Source of the DNA: CBDBDZ01 sp965204215
GTDB taxonomy: Bacteria; Pseudomonadota; Gammaproteobacteria; Pseudomonadales; GM7GCV1
DNA length: 64,000 nt
Direction: 5' to 3'
Assembly: GCA_965204215.1 (NCBI GenBank)
Contig: CBDBDZ010000013.1
Coordinates: 744,001-808,000, forward strand
Shown one piece after another: positions 53,342-61,473 of the stretch. The notes under the pieces were generated by a model that searched no databases, was not told the origin of the DNA, and saw only the letters and a program-made list of their open reading frames with translations. The translations under genes were made by a program, and so were the position numbers. Every line of letters begins with the position of its first letter. Positions within the stretch are counted from its first letter, which is position 1.

Positions 53342-53656
53342 ATGTCTGGAGCTTTAACAAAAGCTGATTTAGCAGCAATGCTTTTTGATGAGCTAGGTCT
53401 TAATAAAAGAGAGTCTAAAGATCTTATTGAATGCTTTTTCGAAGAGATTAAATTGAGCTTGGAAAATTCAGAACCAGTGAAAATTTCTGGTTTTGGTAAT
53501 TTTGCACTGCGCAGAAAAAGTGAAAGGCCTGGCAGAAACCCTAAAACGGGTAAAGAAGTGCAAGTGACAGCTAGAACTGTGGTCACGTTCAAATCTGGTC
53601 AAAAATTTAGAGAGCGAATCGCTAAGAAACAAAAAGATCTGCGTAAACGTAGTTAA
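53342..53656 (+). CDS. ihfA: Integration host factor alpha subunit
   Basis: A 104-residue DNA-bending protein of the HU/IHF family. It begins GALTKADLAAMLFDELGLNK, has the conserved EPVKISGFGNFALRRKSERP arm, GRNPKTGKEVQVTARTVVTF and KSGQKFRERI. Gene position directly after pheT and the arm sequence identify the alpha subunit. It pairs with IHF-beta encoded elsewhere. The C-terminal tail (KKQKDLRKRS) is basic. Confidence 0.96.
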   Translation: MSGALTKADLAAMLFDELGLNKRESKDLIECFFEEIKLSLENSEPVKISGFGNFALRRKSERPGRNPKTGKEVQVTARTVVTFKSGQKFRERIAKKQKDLRKRS

Positions 53657-53689
53657 CGTATAGCCTTGAATCGACGCTTTTAGTTTGGA

Positions 53690-53709
53690 ACCGAGTTTTT
53701 AAACTCGGT
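53690..53709. terminator. Palindrome after ihfA
   Basis: ACCGAGTTT and AAACTCGGT form a nine-base-pair stem with a two-base loop, 34 bases after the ihfA stop. There is no U-tract behind it, so it may be a processing or partial termination site rather than a full terminator before the MerR gene. Confidence 0.5.
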
Positions 53710-53779
53710 GTCAGGCTTTAGCTTTAGTCTGGCTCCCAAATAAACTAAAACAATAATAAATTAATATATACGTAATAAC

Positions 53780-54139
53780 ATGTTAGAACTCAGTAACAAT
53801 AATGAATTGATGCCTATACCTGATAAAAAATATTTTACAATCGGCGAAGTAGGGGAATTATGCGATGTTAAACAGCATGTTTTAAGGTACTGGGAACAAG
53901 AGTTTGAGCACCTTTCCCCAATGAAACGCAGAGGTAACCGGCGCTATTATAAACAAAAAGACATTTTAATAGTAAGGCAAATAAAAGCGTTGCTGCAAGA
54001 TGAAGGCTATACTATTTCAGGTGCCAGGCATCAATTAAACAATGGCAGCAAAGACAGTGATTACGCCAGTCAAAAAATATCAGAGTTAGAACAAATCATC
54101 AGAGAGCTACAAGAAGTTATCGACGATCTTTCAAAATAA
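53780..54139 (+). CDS. MerR-family transcriptional regulator (the ihfA-linked type)
   Basis: A 119-residue protein with the winged helix of the MerR family: YFTIGEVGELCDVKQHVLRY, WEQEFEHLSPMKRRGNRRYY and the following dimerisation helix (ISELEQIIRELQEVIDDLSK). It lacks the metal-binding Cys of MerR itself. This gene follows ihfA in many Gammaproteobacteria and is uncharacterised. The short C-terminal region means no ligand-binding domain is present. Confidence 0.92.
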   Translation: MLELSNNNELMPIPDKKYFTIGEVGELCDVKQHVLRYWEQEFEHLSPMKRRGNRRYYKQKDILIVRQIKALLQDEGYTISGARHQLNNGSKDSDYASQKISELEQIIRELQEVIDDLSK

Positions 54140-54149
54140 TGTTAAATTT

Positions 54150-54226
54150 CGGGGCGTAGCGCAGCCTGGTAGCGCACCACACTGGGGGTGTGGTGGTCGC
54201 AAGTTCAAATCTTGCCGTCCCGACCA
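54150..54226 (+). tRNA. tRNA-Pro (GGG anticodon)
   Basis: A 77-nt cloverleaf: acceptor CGGGGCG/CGTCCCG, D-arm region GTAGCGCAGCCTGGTAGCGC, anticodon loop with GGG, T-arm with GTTCAAAT and encoded CCA. Its place after the ihfA-merR pair is standard. Confidence 0.97.
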
Positions 54227-54243
54227 ATTTTAATAAATAAACC

Positions 54244-54282
54244 CAGATTATGCATTAGAAACCTACTACATCCAAAAATGGC
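54244..54282 (+). mobile_element. MITE-1 left end joined to an IS5-like fragment
   Basis: The first 39 bases, from CCCAGATTATGCATTAGA through ACCTACTACATCCAAAAATG, match MITE-1 copy B nearly perfectly. The sequence then changes abruptly into a transposase reading frame instead of the MITE interior. No matching right end is found. This suggests the MITE ends come from an IS5-like parent element. Confidence 0.75.
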
Positions 54283-54439
54283 TACTGAACAGGCTTTAAG
54301 CGAATATCAACTGCGCGATGGTATTATGCGTAAGAAACCCAAAGGTAAGGCAATGAGTCATTGGAATAAAGTTCGCAACCGTCTGATTAGCAAAAAACGA
54401 TTTGTCACTGAATCCTTTTCCGTTACTATTTTAAAATAG
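54280..54439 (+). pseudogene. C-terminal fragment of an IS5-family transposase
   Basis: The frame reads SEYQLRDGIMRKKPKGKAMS, then HWNKVRNRLISKKRFVTESF. This matches the IS5-type end pattern, in which DGIM-K is followed by N-L-SK-RY-VE-FG. The final part (SFSVTILK) appears mutated compared with the usual RxFGTLKR. No N-terminal part or DDE Asp residues remain. It overlaps the end of the convergent MAPEG gene by a few bases. Confidence 0.72.
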
Positions 54440-54823
54440 AGAATTTACCAAACCATAAATGCAGCAAGCCATCATTGAAACAGAACCCAAAAAACCGATT
54501 ACAAAGCCTGAGCCGCGCTTTGTGGGGTCTTTAACATAGTTCCAGGCGTAGAGTTCGCGACCTACCAGGAAAAATATACCAAAAATAGCCGCGATATCTG
54601 CGCGATAAACTTCACTGCAAATATACATAAGCGGTAATACAATAGGCAGTTGCTCAAGTGTATTCGTTTGAACTCGATATACTCGTTCGAACATTTCATC
54701 ACCACTGGTTGCAGGAGCTTTAATGCCTGATTTTTGCCTGGAAAGACCTGTTTTTATGATAAATACGCAGTATTGAATAATGATAAGAAAGGCGACAAAG
54801 TGTACAAAGTAGATAGTGTTCAT
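54431..54823 (-). CDS. MAPEG-family membrane protein
   Basis: A 130-residue protein with four predicted helices (FVHFVAFLIIIQYCVFIIKT, then about residues 58-78, 82-98 and 106-128). The central QTNTLEQLPIVLPLMYICSE matches the N-x-x-E-x-x-P signature of the MAPEG superfamily. The preceding loop GDEMFERVYRVQ is also typical. The function could be glutathione-linked detoxification, but no substrate is known. It lies nine bases after cmoB on the same strand. Confidence 0.85.
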   Translation of the reverse strand: MNTIYFVHFVAFLIIIQYCVFIIKTGLSRQKSGIKAPATSGDEMFERVYRVQTNTLEQLPIVLPLMYICSEVYRADIAAIFGIFFLVGRELYAWNYVKDPTKRGSGFVIGFLGSVSMMACCIYGLVNSLF

Positions 54824-54832
54824 AATGACTCT

Positions 54833-55825
54833 TTATGGTTTTCGAGCGCTGATAATAGCACGAATTGGTGCTGGGTATCCTTCTATGGTTAGCTTGGAAT
54901 CGTTTTTATCTAAAAACTCAGTGAGCGAATGAAATTTCATCCAGGGTGTTTGGCGTTGTTCTTGAGTGGTTGTAGCGGTAATATCAATCAATTCAATATC
55001 TACAAACTTACATCGTCTTAACCACTGTAGTAGCAAGTCTGTATTTGGAATAAACCAAACATTAGGCATTGCCGCATAGCGCTCTTGTGGGAAAAGAAGT
55101 ATTTCATTTTCTACAATAAGCGTTTCTAAAATAAGTTGCCCACCAGACTTTAAGGCATTGAAGCATTGATTTAGATGTTCGATAGGTGATTTTCGATGAT
55201 AGAGTATTCCCATTGATAGTACCGTATCAAACACTTGCAATTTTTCAGGTAATTGTTCAATGCCAATAGGCAGCATATGAATAGGTGGGTTTTGCCAATT
55301 GGAATGCTGAGTCAGTAAGCGTTTAATCATATAAAATTGAATGATAAAGCGTAGCGATGGATCAATGCCTATTAACATTTCCGGGTTTCGAGATAACATA
55401 CGGTACATAAAATAACCGTTGCCACAACCTATGTCTAGTACTCTTTTGTGGGTTAAATCGTCAACTAGTTTTTCGATACGCTGCCATTTCCAGTCTGAGC
55501 GCCATTCAGTATCAAGTTTGATGTTGTGGATCTCAAAAGGTCCTTTGCGCCAGGGAATTAAACATTTTAATGCAGCTTCCAGTTGTGTATTAATCTGCGA
55601 TGACGAAGCGCCAATCAAGACTTTATTACTCAATTCGACAACGGTGGTTTGAAGTTCAGGTATTTGTTCTAAAGCACTTAACCATTTTGTCAAATCACCG
55701 TAGCGTTGGTGGTTATAACCACTGCGAATATGATAAAGTAGTTGTTCTGCCCAGCGGTTAAAACTGGGTTTGTTTAGCATCCATTGGTACAGTTTTGAAT
55801 AATCAATGTGAGTGTGGGGGTTCAT
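54833..55825 (-). CDS. cmoB: tRNA U34 carboxymethyltransferase
   Basis: The 330-residue enzyme uses carboxy-S-adenosylmethionine to make 5-carboxymethoxyuridine at U34. An N-terminal helical part (WRKGPFEIHNIKLDTEWRSD, with the family's W-x-S-D-W region) precedes the Rossmann methyltransferase core with RVLDIGCGNGYFMYRML, LIGIDPSLRFIIQF and FDTVLSMGILYHRKSP. Length equals the E. coli enzyme within a few residues. The usual partner cmoA is not adjacent. It is divergent from gor. Confidence 0.95.
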   Translation of the reverse strand: MNPHTHIDYSKLYQWMLNKPSFNRWAEQLLYHIRSGYNHQRYGDLTKWLSALEQIPELQTTVVELSNKVLIGASSSQINTQLEAALKCLIPWRKGPFEIHNIKLDTEWRSDWKWQRIEKLVDDLTHKRVLDIGCGNGYFMYRMLSRNPEMLIGIDPSLRFIIQFYMIKRLLTQHSNWQNPPIHMLPIGIEQLPEKLQVFDTVLSMGILYHRKSPIEHLNQCFNALKSGGQLILETLIVENEILLFPQERYAAMPNVWFIPNTDLLLQWLRRCKFVDIELIDITATTTQEQRQTPWMKFHSLTEFLDKNDSKLTIEGYPAPIRAIISARKP

Positions 55826-55874
55826 TCTTGTATTCTACTGTTTTGTATTAACATTAACTAGAGACTAAAGAATT

Positions 55875-57236
55875 ATGTACGATTTATTTGTAATAGGTGG
55901 TGGTTCTGGTGGTGTTAGAGCCGCTCGAATGGCTGCAAACAGGGGGTTGAATGTAGTAATTGCTGAAGAGCGACATTGGGGAGGTACCTGCGTCAATGTC
56001 GGTTGCGTACCAAAAAAACTGTTCGTGTACGCAGGTATTTTTGCACATGAATTTAAAGACGCCAAACATTATGGTTGGCAACTGCCTCCACTTGATGAAC
56101 TGCTAGAAAATTTTGATTGGCAAAAACTGGTCAGCAATAAAAACAGGGAAATAAGCAGGCTTAATAGCATCTACATTAATATGCTAAACAATGCGGGGGT
56201 GACCATGCTTAACGGCAGAGCAAAAATTACTGGTGCGAATAGTGTTGAAGTTAAAGGTGAAATTTATCAAGCCAAACATATATTAATCACCTCTGGCACT
56301 ATGCCCTGGAAGCCGCAAATTGAAGGCGCAGAATATACTATTACATCCGACGATGCGTTTTTTCTTGAGTCGCTGCCCTCCAGAATGACGATAGTAGGGG
56401 CAGGCTATATTGCGTTGGAATTTGCTTGTATTTTTAATGCTTTAGGTGTTGATGTCACCGTGATATATCGGGGTAGTGAATTACTTCGCAACTTTGACCC
56501 TCATATTCGCAGCGAAGTGACTGAAAACTTGCAACGCAACGGTATCGCAATAAAATTTAATACCAATATATCGGCAATTCGCAAAAAGGATTCAGAGTTA
56601 GTGTGCGAATTAAAAGAAGGTGGTAAATATGCGACAGATTCAGTGTTTTATGCCATTGGACGTAAACCCAATATTGAAAATTTATTTGCTGAAGGATCAG
56701 GTCCAGCATTTGATGAGCGTGGTTTTATAGCAGTTGATGAGCATTTTCAAACCTCTAGCCCTGGCGTGTATGCCTTGGGCGATATTATCGGTAGAGTGGA
56801 ATTAACACCTGTTGCAATTGCCGAGGCGATGCAATTAATTGACTATATTAAAACCGGTACTAATACAGTATTGGATTACAGTAAAATCGCTACAGCGGTA
56901 TTTGTTATGCCAGAAGTTGCACAAGTTGGTCTTAATGAAGACCAAATCAAACAACAAGGTATTAAAGCTGATGTCTATCTTTCCAAATTTAAGTATTTAA
57001 AACATACCTTGACTGATAGTGAAGAGAAAGTTTTAATGAAATTATTGGTTGATTCAAGCTCAGGCGAAGTGTTGGGGGCACATATGGTAGGACCGCATTC
57101 TGCTGAAATGATGCAGGGCATTGCAATTGCAGTTAATGCAGGGTTAACCAAGCAACAATTTGATGCAACTGTTGGTATTCACCCCAGTATTGCAGAAGAG
57201 TGGGTTACGATGAGAGAACCCAGCTACAGCGTATAA
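55875..57236 (+). CDS. gor: Glutathione-disulfide reductase
   Basis: A 453-residue flavoprotein disulfide reductase. It begins YDLFVIGGGSGGVRAARMAA, has the redox-active disulfide in WGGTCVNVGCVPKKLFVY, an NADPH fold MTIVGAGYIALEFACIFNAL, GDIIGRVELTPVAIAEAM, and the C-terminal HPSIAEEWVTM, where His and Glu form the proton-relay pair. VIYRGSELLRNFDP, with Arg after the second fold, suggests NADPH preference. It keeps glutathione reduced in the cytoplasm. Two MAPEG proteins are nearby. Confidence 0.95.
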   Translation: MYDLFVIGGGSGGVRAARMAANRGLNVVIAEERHWGGTCVNVGCVPKKLFVYAGIFAHEFKDAKHYGWQLPPLDELLENFDWQKLVSNKNREISRLNSIYINMLNNAGVTMLNGRAKITGANSVEVKGEIYQAKHILITSGTMPWKPQIEGAEYTITSDDAFFLESLPSRMTIVGAGYIALEFACIFNALGVDVTVIYRGSELLRNFDPHIRSEVTENLQRNGIAIKFNTNISAIRKKDSELVCELKEGGKYATDSVFYAIGRKPNIENLFAEGSGPAFDERGFIAVDEHFQTSSPGVYALGDIIGRVELTPVAIAEAMQLIDYIKTGTNTVLDYSKIATAVFVMPEVAQVGLNEDQIKQQGIKADVYLSKFKYLKHTLTDSEEKVLMKLLVDSSSGEVLGAHMVGPHSAEMMQGIAIAVNAGLTKQQFDATVGIHPSIAEEWVTMREPSYSV

Positions 57237-57258
57237 CAATATGTAAAACAATATTTCA

Positions 57259-58080
57259 ATGATTAAAATTTTCAGTGCCATATTAGGCTTTAGTCTATTA
57301 GGAGGCTTTAGTCTATTAGGTTTTTTAGGTATTTTTATTGGCTGGTTTGCCGGTTCAGTGCTAGAGCGTTACCTGCAATATGGCAGTGGAGGGGTCAATC
57401 CATTTACAGCGCAGCAGCGGCAGCAAACCTTTTTAAAAAGTTTGTTTCAATTAGCTGGTCGTCTTGCTAAAGCTGATGGGCATGTTAACCAGGATGAAAT
57501 CGATCATGTCGAACAACTAATGACACAAATGGGGATGAATCCTCATACCCGTCAACAGTCCATCAATTATTTTCGCGAAGGTGCTCAAGGTCAGTTTGAT
57601 ATTGATGGTTGTCTGCATGAGTTTATCCAGGTATGCGGCAGCACCAGGCATTTACGTCAGACACTATTAACTTATTTAGTGTCCTTAGCTTATTCCGATG
57701 GTCAATTGGATAATAGCGAGCGCATTATTTTAGAAAAAATTGCCAATGCATTAGGAATGGGACGATTACAGTTTGATACATTCATGCGAATGTACGAGAA
57801 TCAGCAGCGCTTTTCGCAATCAGGTTATTCGCATTCTGGATATTCTCGCTCGGCTGGCGTTAATCCTCAAACGCAATTAAATAATGCTTACGCAGCTTTA
57901 GGGGTACAACCTTCAACTACCGATAAAGATATCAAGAAAGCCTATCGAAAATTAATGAGCCAGTACCATCCCGATAAATTAATGGGGCAAGGTGTGCCAG
58001 AAGATATGCTCAAAGTTGCCACTGAAAAGTCAAAGGAAATACAAGCAGCTTATGACCTCATTAAGAAGCATCGAGGATAA
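57259..58080 (+). CDS. djlA: Co-chaperone DjlA (membrane-anchored J-domain protein)
   Basis: The 273-residue protein has one N-terminal membrane helix, a TerB-like domain (about 55-170) with GRLAKADGHVNQDEIDHVEQ and LAYSDGQLDNSERIILEKIA, a linker rich in Ser/Tyr/Gly, and a C-terminal J domain (about 205-273) with the HPD triplet in MSQYHPDKL. It stimulates DnaK at the membrane. An 18-bp direct duplication (57286-57321) repeats GFSLLG in the membrane helix. Its end overlaps the xerD start by 29 bases. Confidence 0.95.
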   Translation: MIKIFSAILGFSLLGGFSLLGFLGIFIGWFAGSVLERYLQYGSGGVNPFTAQQRQQTFLKSLFQLAGRLAKADGHVNQDEIDHVEQLMTQMGMNPHTRQQSINYFREGAQGQFDIDGCLHEFIQVCGSTRHLRQTLLTYLVSLAYSDGQLDNSERIILEKIANALGMGRLQFDTFMRMYENQQRFSQSGYSHSGYSRSAGVNPQTQLNNAYAALGVQPSTTDKDIKKAYRKLMSQYHPDKLMGQGVPEDMLKVATEKSKEIQAAYDLIKKHRG

Positions 58081-58969
58081 TATTCCAAAAGATCCTATTA
58101 TTGATATCTACCTGGATTCAATATGGATGGTTAAAGGTTTAAGCGAATATACACTGGCTTCGTATGGTAGTGATTTAAAAAATTTTTCAAATTGGTTACA
58201 AGTACGCCAATCCAGTTTAAGCGATGCCAGTCCAGCTGATGTGCAGAATTATTTGGGCTATTTACTCACACTAAAGCGGAGTATTCGTTCAACTTCGAGG
58301 TTGGTATCTTGTTTGCGGGGTTTTTATTTATGGATGAAGCAGCAAGGGAGAATTGTTGAAAACCCTATGCAAAATATTAAAAGTGCAAAAATGTCAAACT
58401 TATTACCTAAAGGCTTATCTGAAGACGAAGTGAATCGTTTGTTAGCTGAACCCAAAGTTGATATTGCTATTGAATGTCGCGACAAAGCCATGCTTGAATT
58501 ACTTTACTCTTGTGGCTTGCGAGTTACAGAATTGGTTACCATTCGCATTGATCAAATAAATTTACGGCAAGAAGCGTTGCGAATTATGGGTAAAGGCAGT
58601 CGGGAACGGATGATTCCTATGGGCCCTAATGCCAGTGAATGGGTTCGAACCTACTTAAATAAAGCGCGAAAAGAGCTTTTAATACAGCCCAGTGATGTAT
58701 TGTTTATCAGCAAACAGGGAAAAGGCATGACCCGCCAGACATTTTGGCATCGAATCAAACAATATGGGTTGCGTGCCAATATTGAAACTTCCATTTCGCC
58801 ACATACCATGCGACATGCTTTTGCCACCCATCTGCTCAATCATGGAGCAGACCTGCGAGCGTTACAAATGATGCTGGGGCATAGCGATTTATCAACCACA
58901 CAAATTTATACCCACGTGGCGAGAGAACGTTTAAAGTCGCTACATAAAAAACATCACCCTAGAGGGTAG
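58052..58969 (+). CDS. xerD: Tyrosine recombinase XerD
   Basis: The 305-residue protein is a full-length XerC/D recombinase. The N-terminal SAM-like domain has YLDSIWMVKGLSEYTLASYG. The catalytic domain shows Arg in SCGLRVTELVTI, Lys in IMGKGSRERMIPMG, HxxR in SPHTMRHAFATHLL, HxxH/W-type GHSDLSTTQIYTHV and the nucleophilic Tyr in that last segment. It resolves chromosome dimers at dif together with XerC. The start at 58052 (MTSLRSIEDN) lies inside djlA and gives the usual length. FQ/Y distribution and length favour XerD over XerC. Confidence 0.93.
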   Translation: MTSLRSIEDNIPKDPIIDIYLDSIWMVKGLSEYTLASYGSDLKNFSNWLQVRQSSLSDASPADVQNYLGYLLTLKRSIRSTSRLVSCLRGFYLWMKQQGRIVENPMQNIKSAKMSNLLPKGLSEDEVNRLLAEPKVDIAIECRDKAMLELLYSCGLRVTELVTIRIDQINLRQEALRIMGKGSRERMIPMGPNASEWVRTYLNKARKELLIQPSDVLFISKQGKGMTRQTFWHRIKQYGLRANIETSISPHTMRHAFATHLLNHGADLRALQMMLGHSDLSTTQIYTHVARERLKSLHKKHHPRG

Positions 58970-59075
58970 TGTAGTTTTGTTTCTACTCTTTTGGAAGATT
59001 TGTATCGTTTGTTTGATTTTATCACTTATAATGACATTGTGTTCAACCTTAATTTTTAATGACGAGAGAACCATT

Positions 59076-59552
59076 ATGAAAAAATTATTAATTCCTAAAG
59101 CTATAATTATAGCTTTATTCACGCTTTTAGGTAGTCTTACCTACGCTGGTGATTTGAACCTTGATGATAATGGTGTTGCCATCAGAGGCTATGATCCTGT
59201 CGCTTATTTTTTCGATGATAAGGCCGTCCAGGGTAGCTCTAAATATACAGCTGCTTATAAAGGGGCCATCTATCATTTCGCATCAAAAGTAAATCGTGAT
59301 ACTTTTAAAATTGACCCTAAAAAATATGCTCCACAGTATGGTGGTTACTGTGCTTTTGGTGTTACCAAACATCGCAAATTTGACGCTGACCCAGAAGCGT
59401 GGAAAATTGAAGATGGCAAGTTATATCTAAACTATAACAAAAAGGTACGGGGTATATGGTTGGAGAATCTCGAAGAGAATATCGAAAGTTCTGACGAAAT
59501 TTGGCCTGAAATCAAGACGAGTTCTGACCACTACTTAAAAGAGCGCAGTTAA
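59076..59552 (+). CDS. Secreted YHS-domain protein
   Basis: A 158-residue protein with a signal peptide (MKKLLIPKAIIIALFTLLGS, cleavage after TYA). The mature part has the YHS-like pattern GVAIRGYDPVAYFFDDKAVQ, YKGAIYHFASKVNRDTFKID, YAPQYGGYCAFGV and a C-terminal WLENLEENI helix. Members of this group are periplasmic proteins possibly tied to metal or redox stress; the function is unknown. A frame start upstream at 58977 is less likely because the signal peptide begins here with GAGAG before the ATG. Confidence 0.9.
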   Translation: MKKLLIPKAIIIALFTLLGSLTYAGDLNLDDNGVAIRGYDPVAYFFDDKAVQGSSKYTAAYKGAIYHFASKVNRDTFKIDPKKYAPQYGGYCAFGVTKHRKFDADPEAWKIEDGKLYLNYNKKVRGIWLENLEENIESSDEIWPEIKTSSDHYLKERS

Positions 59553-59561
59553 TTTTAACTG

Positions 59562-59598
59562 CCATAAAAAAGAGAGCTTCGGCTCCCTTTTTTTATGG
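59562..59598. terminator. Bidirectional rho-independent terminator
   Basis: A strong stem-loop: CCATAAAAAAGAGAGC pairs with GCTCCCTTTTTTTATGG around a TTCG tetraloop, with one or two mismatches. A-tract and T-tract on either side allow termination in both directions between the convergent YHS gene and the small membrane protein gene. Confidence 0.88.
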
Positions 59599-59607
59599 TT
59601 TGAAAAA

Positions 59608-60093
59608 CTACCTTGTTATCAGATAGTGAATATAAATCACGGCATCTCGAATGTCGAATATAAATGAAAATATAATAACTGCGGTCATGATACCACTCCA
59701 AATGGCAAACGCTGTTTTTTCACCCATAAAAGGTTTGGTTTTAAGTAAACAATAGAGGGCAGGTGACCAAAAGATTAAATGCAATAAAGCAACAAAGCCT
59801 GATAGCGGTAAGACGTCAAATGTGGATGTAATAACATTCTTTGCAATCATAGACCCTAGAAAACCCCCTACTACCCAGCGAGCCAGCGAATGTTTCCATA
59901 CAAATAGTAGGCCGGCAGCGAAGCTTCCCAGCATAATGTACAGCCATATTTGCACCCATTGGGGAGAATTGGCAGCACCTTGGGAGTCCCATAACTCTAA
60001 AGCAGCATTGCCACTTGGAATATCATTGGCTAACAGAATTACTGGTAAGAATAATAAGTTAATTAGAAGAAGTTTTAAATTGCGGTGGGTCAT
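59608..60093 (-). CDS. Small polytopic membrane protein, unknown
   Basis: A 161-residue protein I do not recognise. It has a signal peptide or first helix (KLLLINLLFLPVILLANDIP), a short periplasmic part with SGNAALELWDSQGAANSPQW, and four more hydrophobic helices at about 46-66, 72-90, 97-115 and 128-148. No catalytic motif is visible. It stands alone on the lower strand, convergent with the YHS gene. Confidence 0.7.
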   Translation of the reverse strand: MTHRNLKLLLINLLFLPVILLANDIPSGNAALELWDSQGAANSPQWVQIWLYIMLGSFAAGLLFVWKHSLARWVVGGFLGSMIAKNVITSTFDVLPLSGFVALLHLIFWSPALYCLLKTKPFMGEKTAFAIWSGIMTAVIIFSFIFDIRDAVIYIHYLITR

Positions 60094-60536
60094 GAGTAAG
60101 TCTTTAAATAAATTAATAACGTGTTTAATTTAATTTTAAAATGGATTGAAGTCAACAATATGTGCAGCTCGGTTACTTAATTGAGTGAAAAAACTAATCC
60201 ACCTAAAATACCGAGCAAATATGTGGCACAGGGAGATGCCACCGAGTCAGATCGGTCGCGAGCCATTGAAACACAAGAAAATTTGCATATTTTCGCTGGT
60301 ATTTCAATGGTGACCAATAAAATATCCAGGAGCGATATTTTATTGCGAGGTTAATAGTGTAATAGCAACGCTAGTATTTTCAGTCGTTGAGCAAGTAGGG
60401 AACGGTTTTGAGGTATTGCAAAGGGTGTCCAGGTTTAGTATATGCGAGATAAAAAGAATAAAAATCAAGAAGTGGTTTTTACAACCTAGTAGAATAATGT
60501 AATAATTATGCTAAATTTAAAATGTAAAAGAGAAAC
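60094..60536. other. Palindrome-rich intergenic region, no gene
   Basis: No gene is seen on either strand. Several inverted repeats occur: GCTCGGT against ACCGAGC (60175-60217), CCATTGAAA against TTTCAATGG (about 60272-60318), and the dispersed palindrome at 60311-60361. The right part (60362-60536) holds the likely promoter region of the DUF1295 gene. Confidence 0.6.
60311..60361. repeat. Dispersed palindromic repeat, copy 2
   Basis: AATAAAATATC and GATATTTTATT form a perfect stem around the spacer CAGGAGC. The whole block, from TTTCAATGGTGACC to GAGGTTAATA, matches 28826-28876 with few differences. Here it is in non-coding sequence. Confidence 0.75.
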
Positions 60537-61445
60537 ATGTCTGTCTTTAAAACTGCTTGCTGGCTATTCATTTCGCTAGTTGTTGTGTCAATATTATTGA
60601 CGAAGATTGAATTAACTTTGAGTGCTATGCAATGGGTAGCGCTCAAACAATTATTCATTATTTATGTGTTATCTTGCCTGCTTTGTTACATTGTTAGTAC
60701 TGTCGTTGATAACTATAGCCAAGTTGACAAGCTATGGTCAATTATGCCTGTTATTTATGCATGGGTTATTGCACATCACGGCGGCTATACTCCAGTTTTA
60801 ATCGTAATGGCAGTGTTGGTGAGTATGTGGGGTACACGCTTAACCTATAACTTTAACAGACGTGGTGGTTACAATTGGAAGTTTTGGACAGGTGAGGAAG
60901 ATTACCGCTGGTCGATAGTACGACAGAAGCCTGAATTTCAAAATAATATTGTCTGGACATTGTTTAATTTGCTCTTTATCTGTTTTTATCAAATGGGTTT
61001 AATTTTACTATGCACATTGCCAATGTTATTGGCTATGGAAATTTCGGAAATTTCTATAACACATTGGGTGATTGTTGCTTTAATTATAGTGACTCTATTT
61101 ATTGAAACAGTCGCTGACCAACAACAATGGAATTTTCAACAAGATAAATTGCAAAAAAAACAAGCCAATAACAGTTATGAGAACTTTATTCGGACAGGGT
61201 TATGGGCAAAAGTTCGACATCCTAATTACAGTGCAGAACAAATGATATGGATTTTATTTTACTTATTAGGTGCGAGTGTTAGTGGGCAATGGATAAACTG
61301 GACCATTGTCGGGTGCATTTTGTTAGTGGTACTGTTTATTAATAGCGCTAAATTCTCCGAAAGCATTACTCTTGAAAAATACCCGGAATACTCCGAATAT
61401 CAACAATCTGTGCCGTTATTTATTCCTGATTTATTCACTAAATAA
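60537..61445 (+). CDS. DUF1295 (steroid 5-alpha-reductase-like) membrane protein
   Basis: A 302-residue polytopic protein with about seven membrane helices. The segment SQVDKLWSIMPVIYAW, then RLTYNFNRRGGYNWKFWTGE, EDYRW, and the C-terminal TGLWAKVRHPNYSAEQMIWI match the DUF1295/isoprenylcysteine methyltransferase-like family. The RHPNYxxE motif binds the nucleotide cofactor in related reductases. The substrate is probably a lipid or sterol-like compound, not determined here. Confidence 0.88.
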   Translation: MSVFKTACWLFISLVVVSILLTKIELTLSAMQWVALKQLFIIYVLSCLLCYIVSTVVDNYSQVDKLWSIMPVIYAWVIAHHGGYTPVLIVMAVLVSMWGTRLTYNFNRRGGYNWKFWTGEEDYRWSIVRQKPEFQNNIVWTLFNLLFICFYQMGLILLCTLPMLLAMEISEISITHWVIVALIIVTLFIETVADQQQWNFQQDKLQKKQANNSYENFIRTGLWAKVRHPNYSAEQMIWILFYLLGASVSGQWINWTIVGCILLVVLFINSAKFSESITLEKYPEYSEYQQSVPLFIPDLFTK

Positions 61446-61473
61446 ACAAGAGTCAAAACATTAAAAAACCAAA

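Noticed and set aside
54188..54439. An 83-residue protein starting in the tRNA-Pro gene
   Set aside because: The first part is translation of the tRNA; the rest is MITE-1 end plus an IS5-type fragment.
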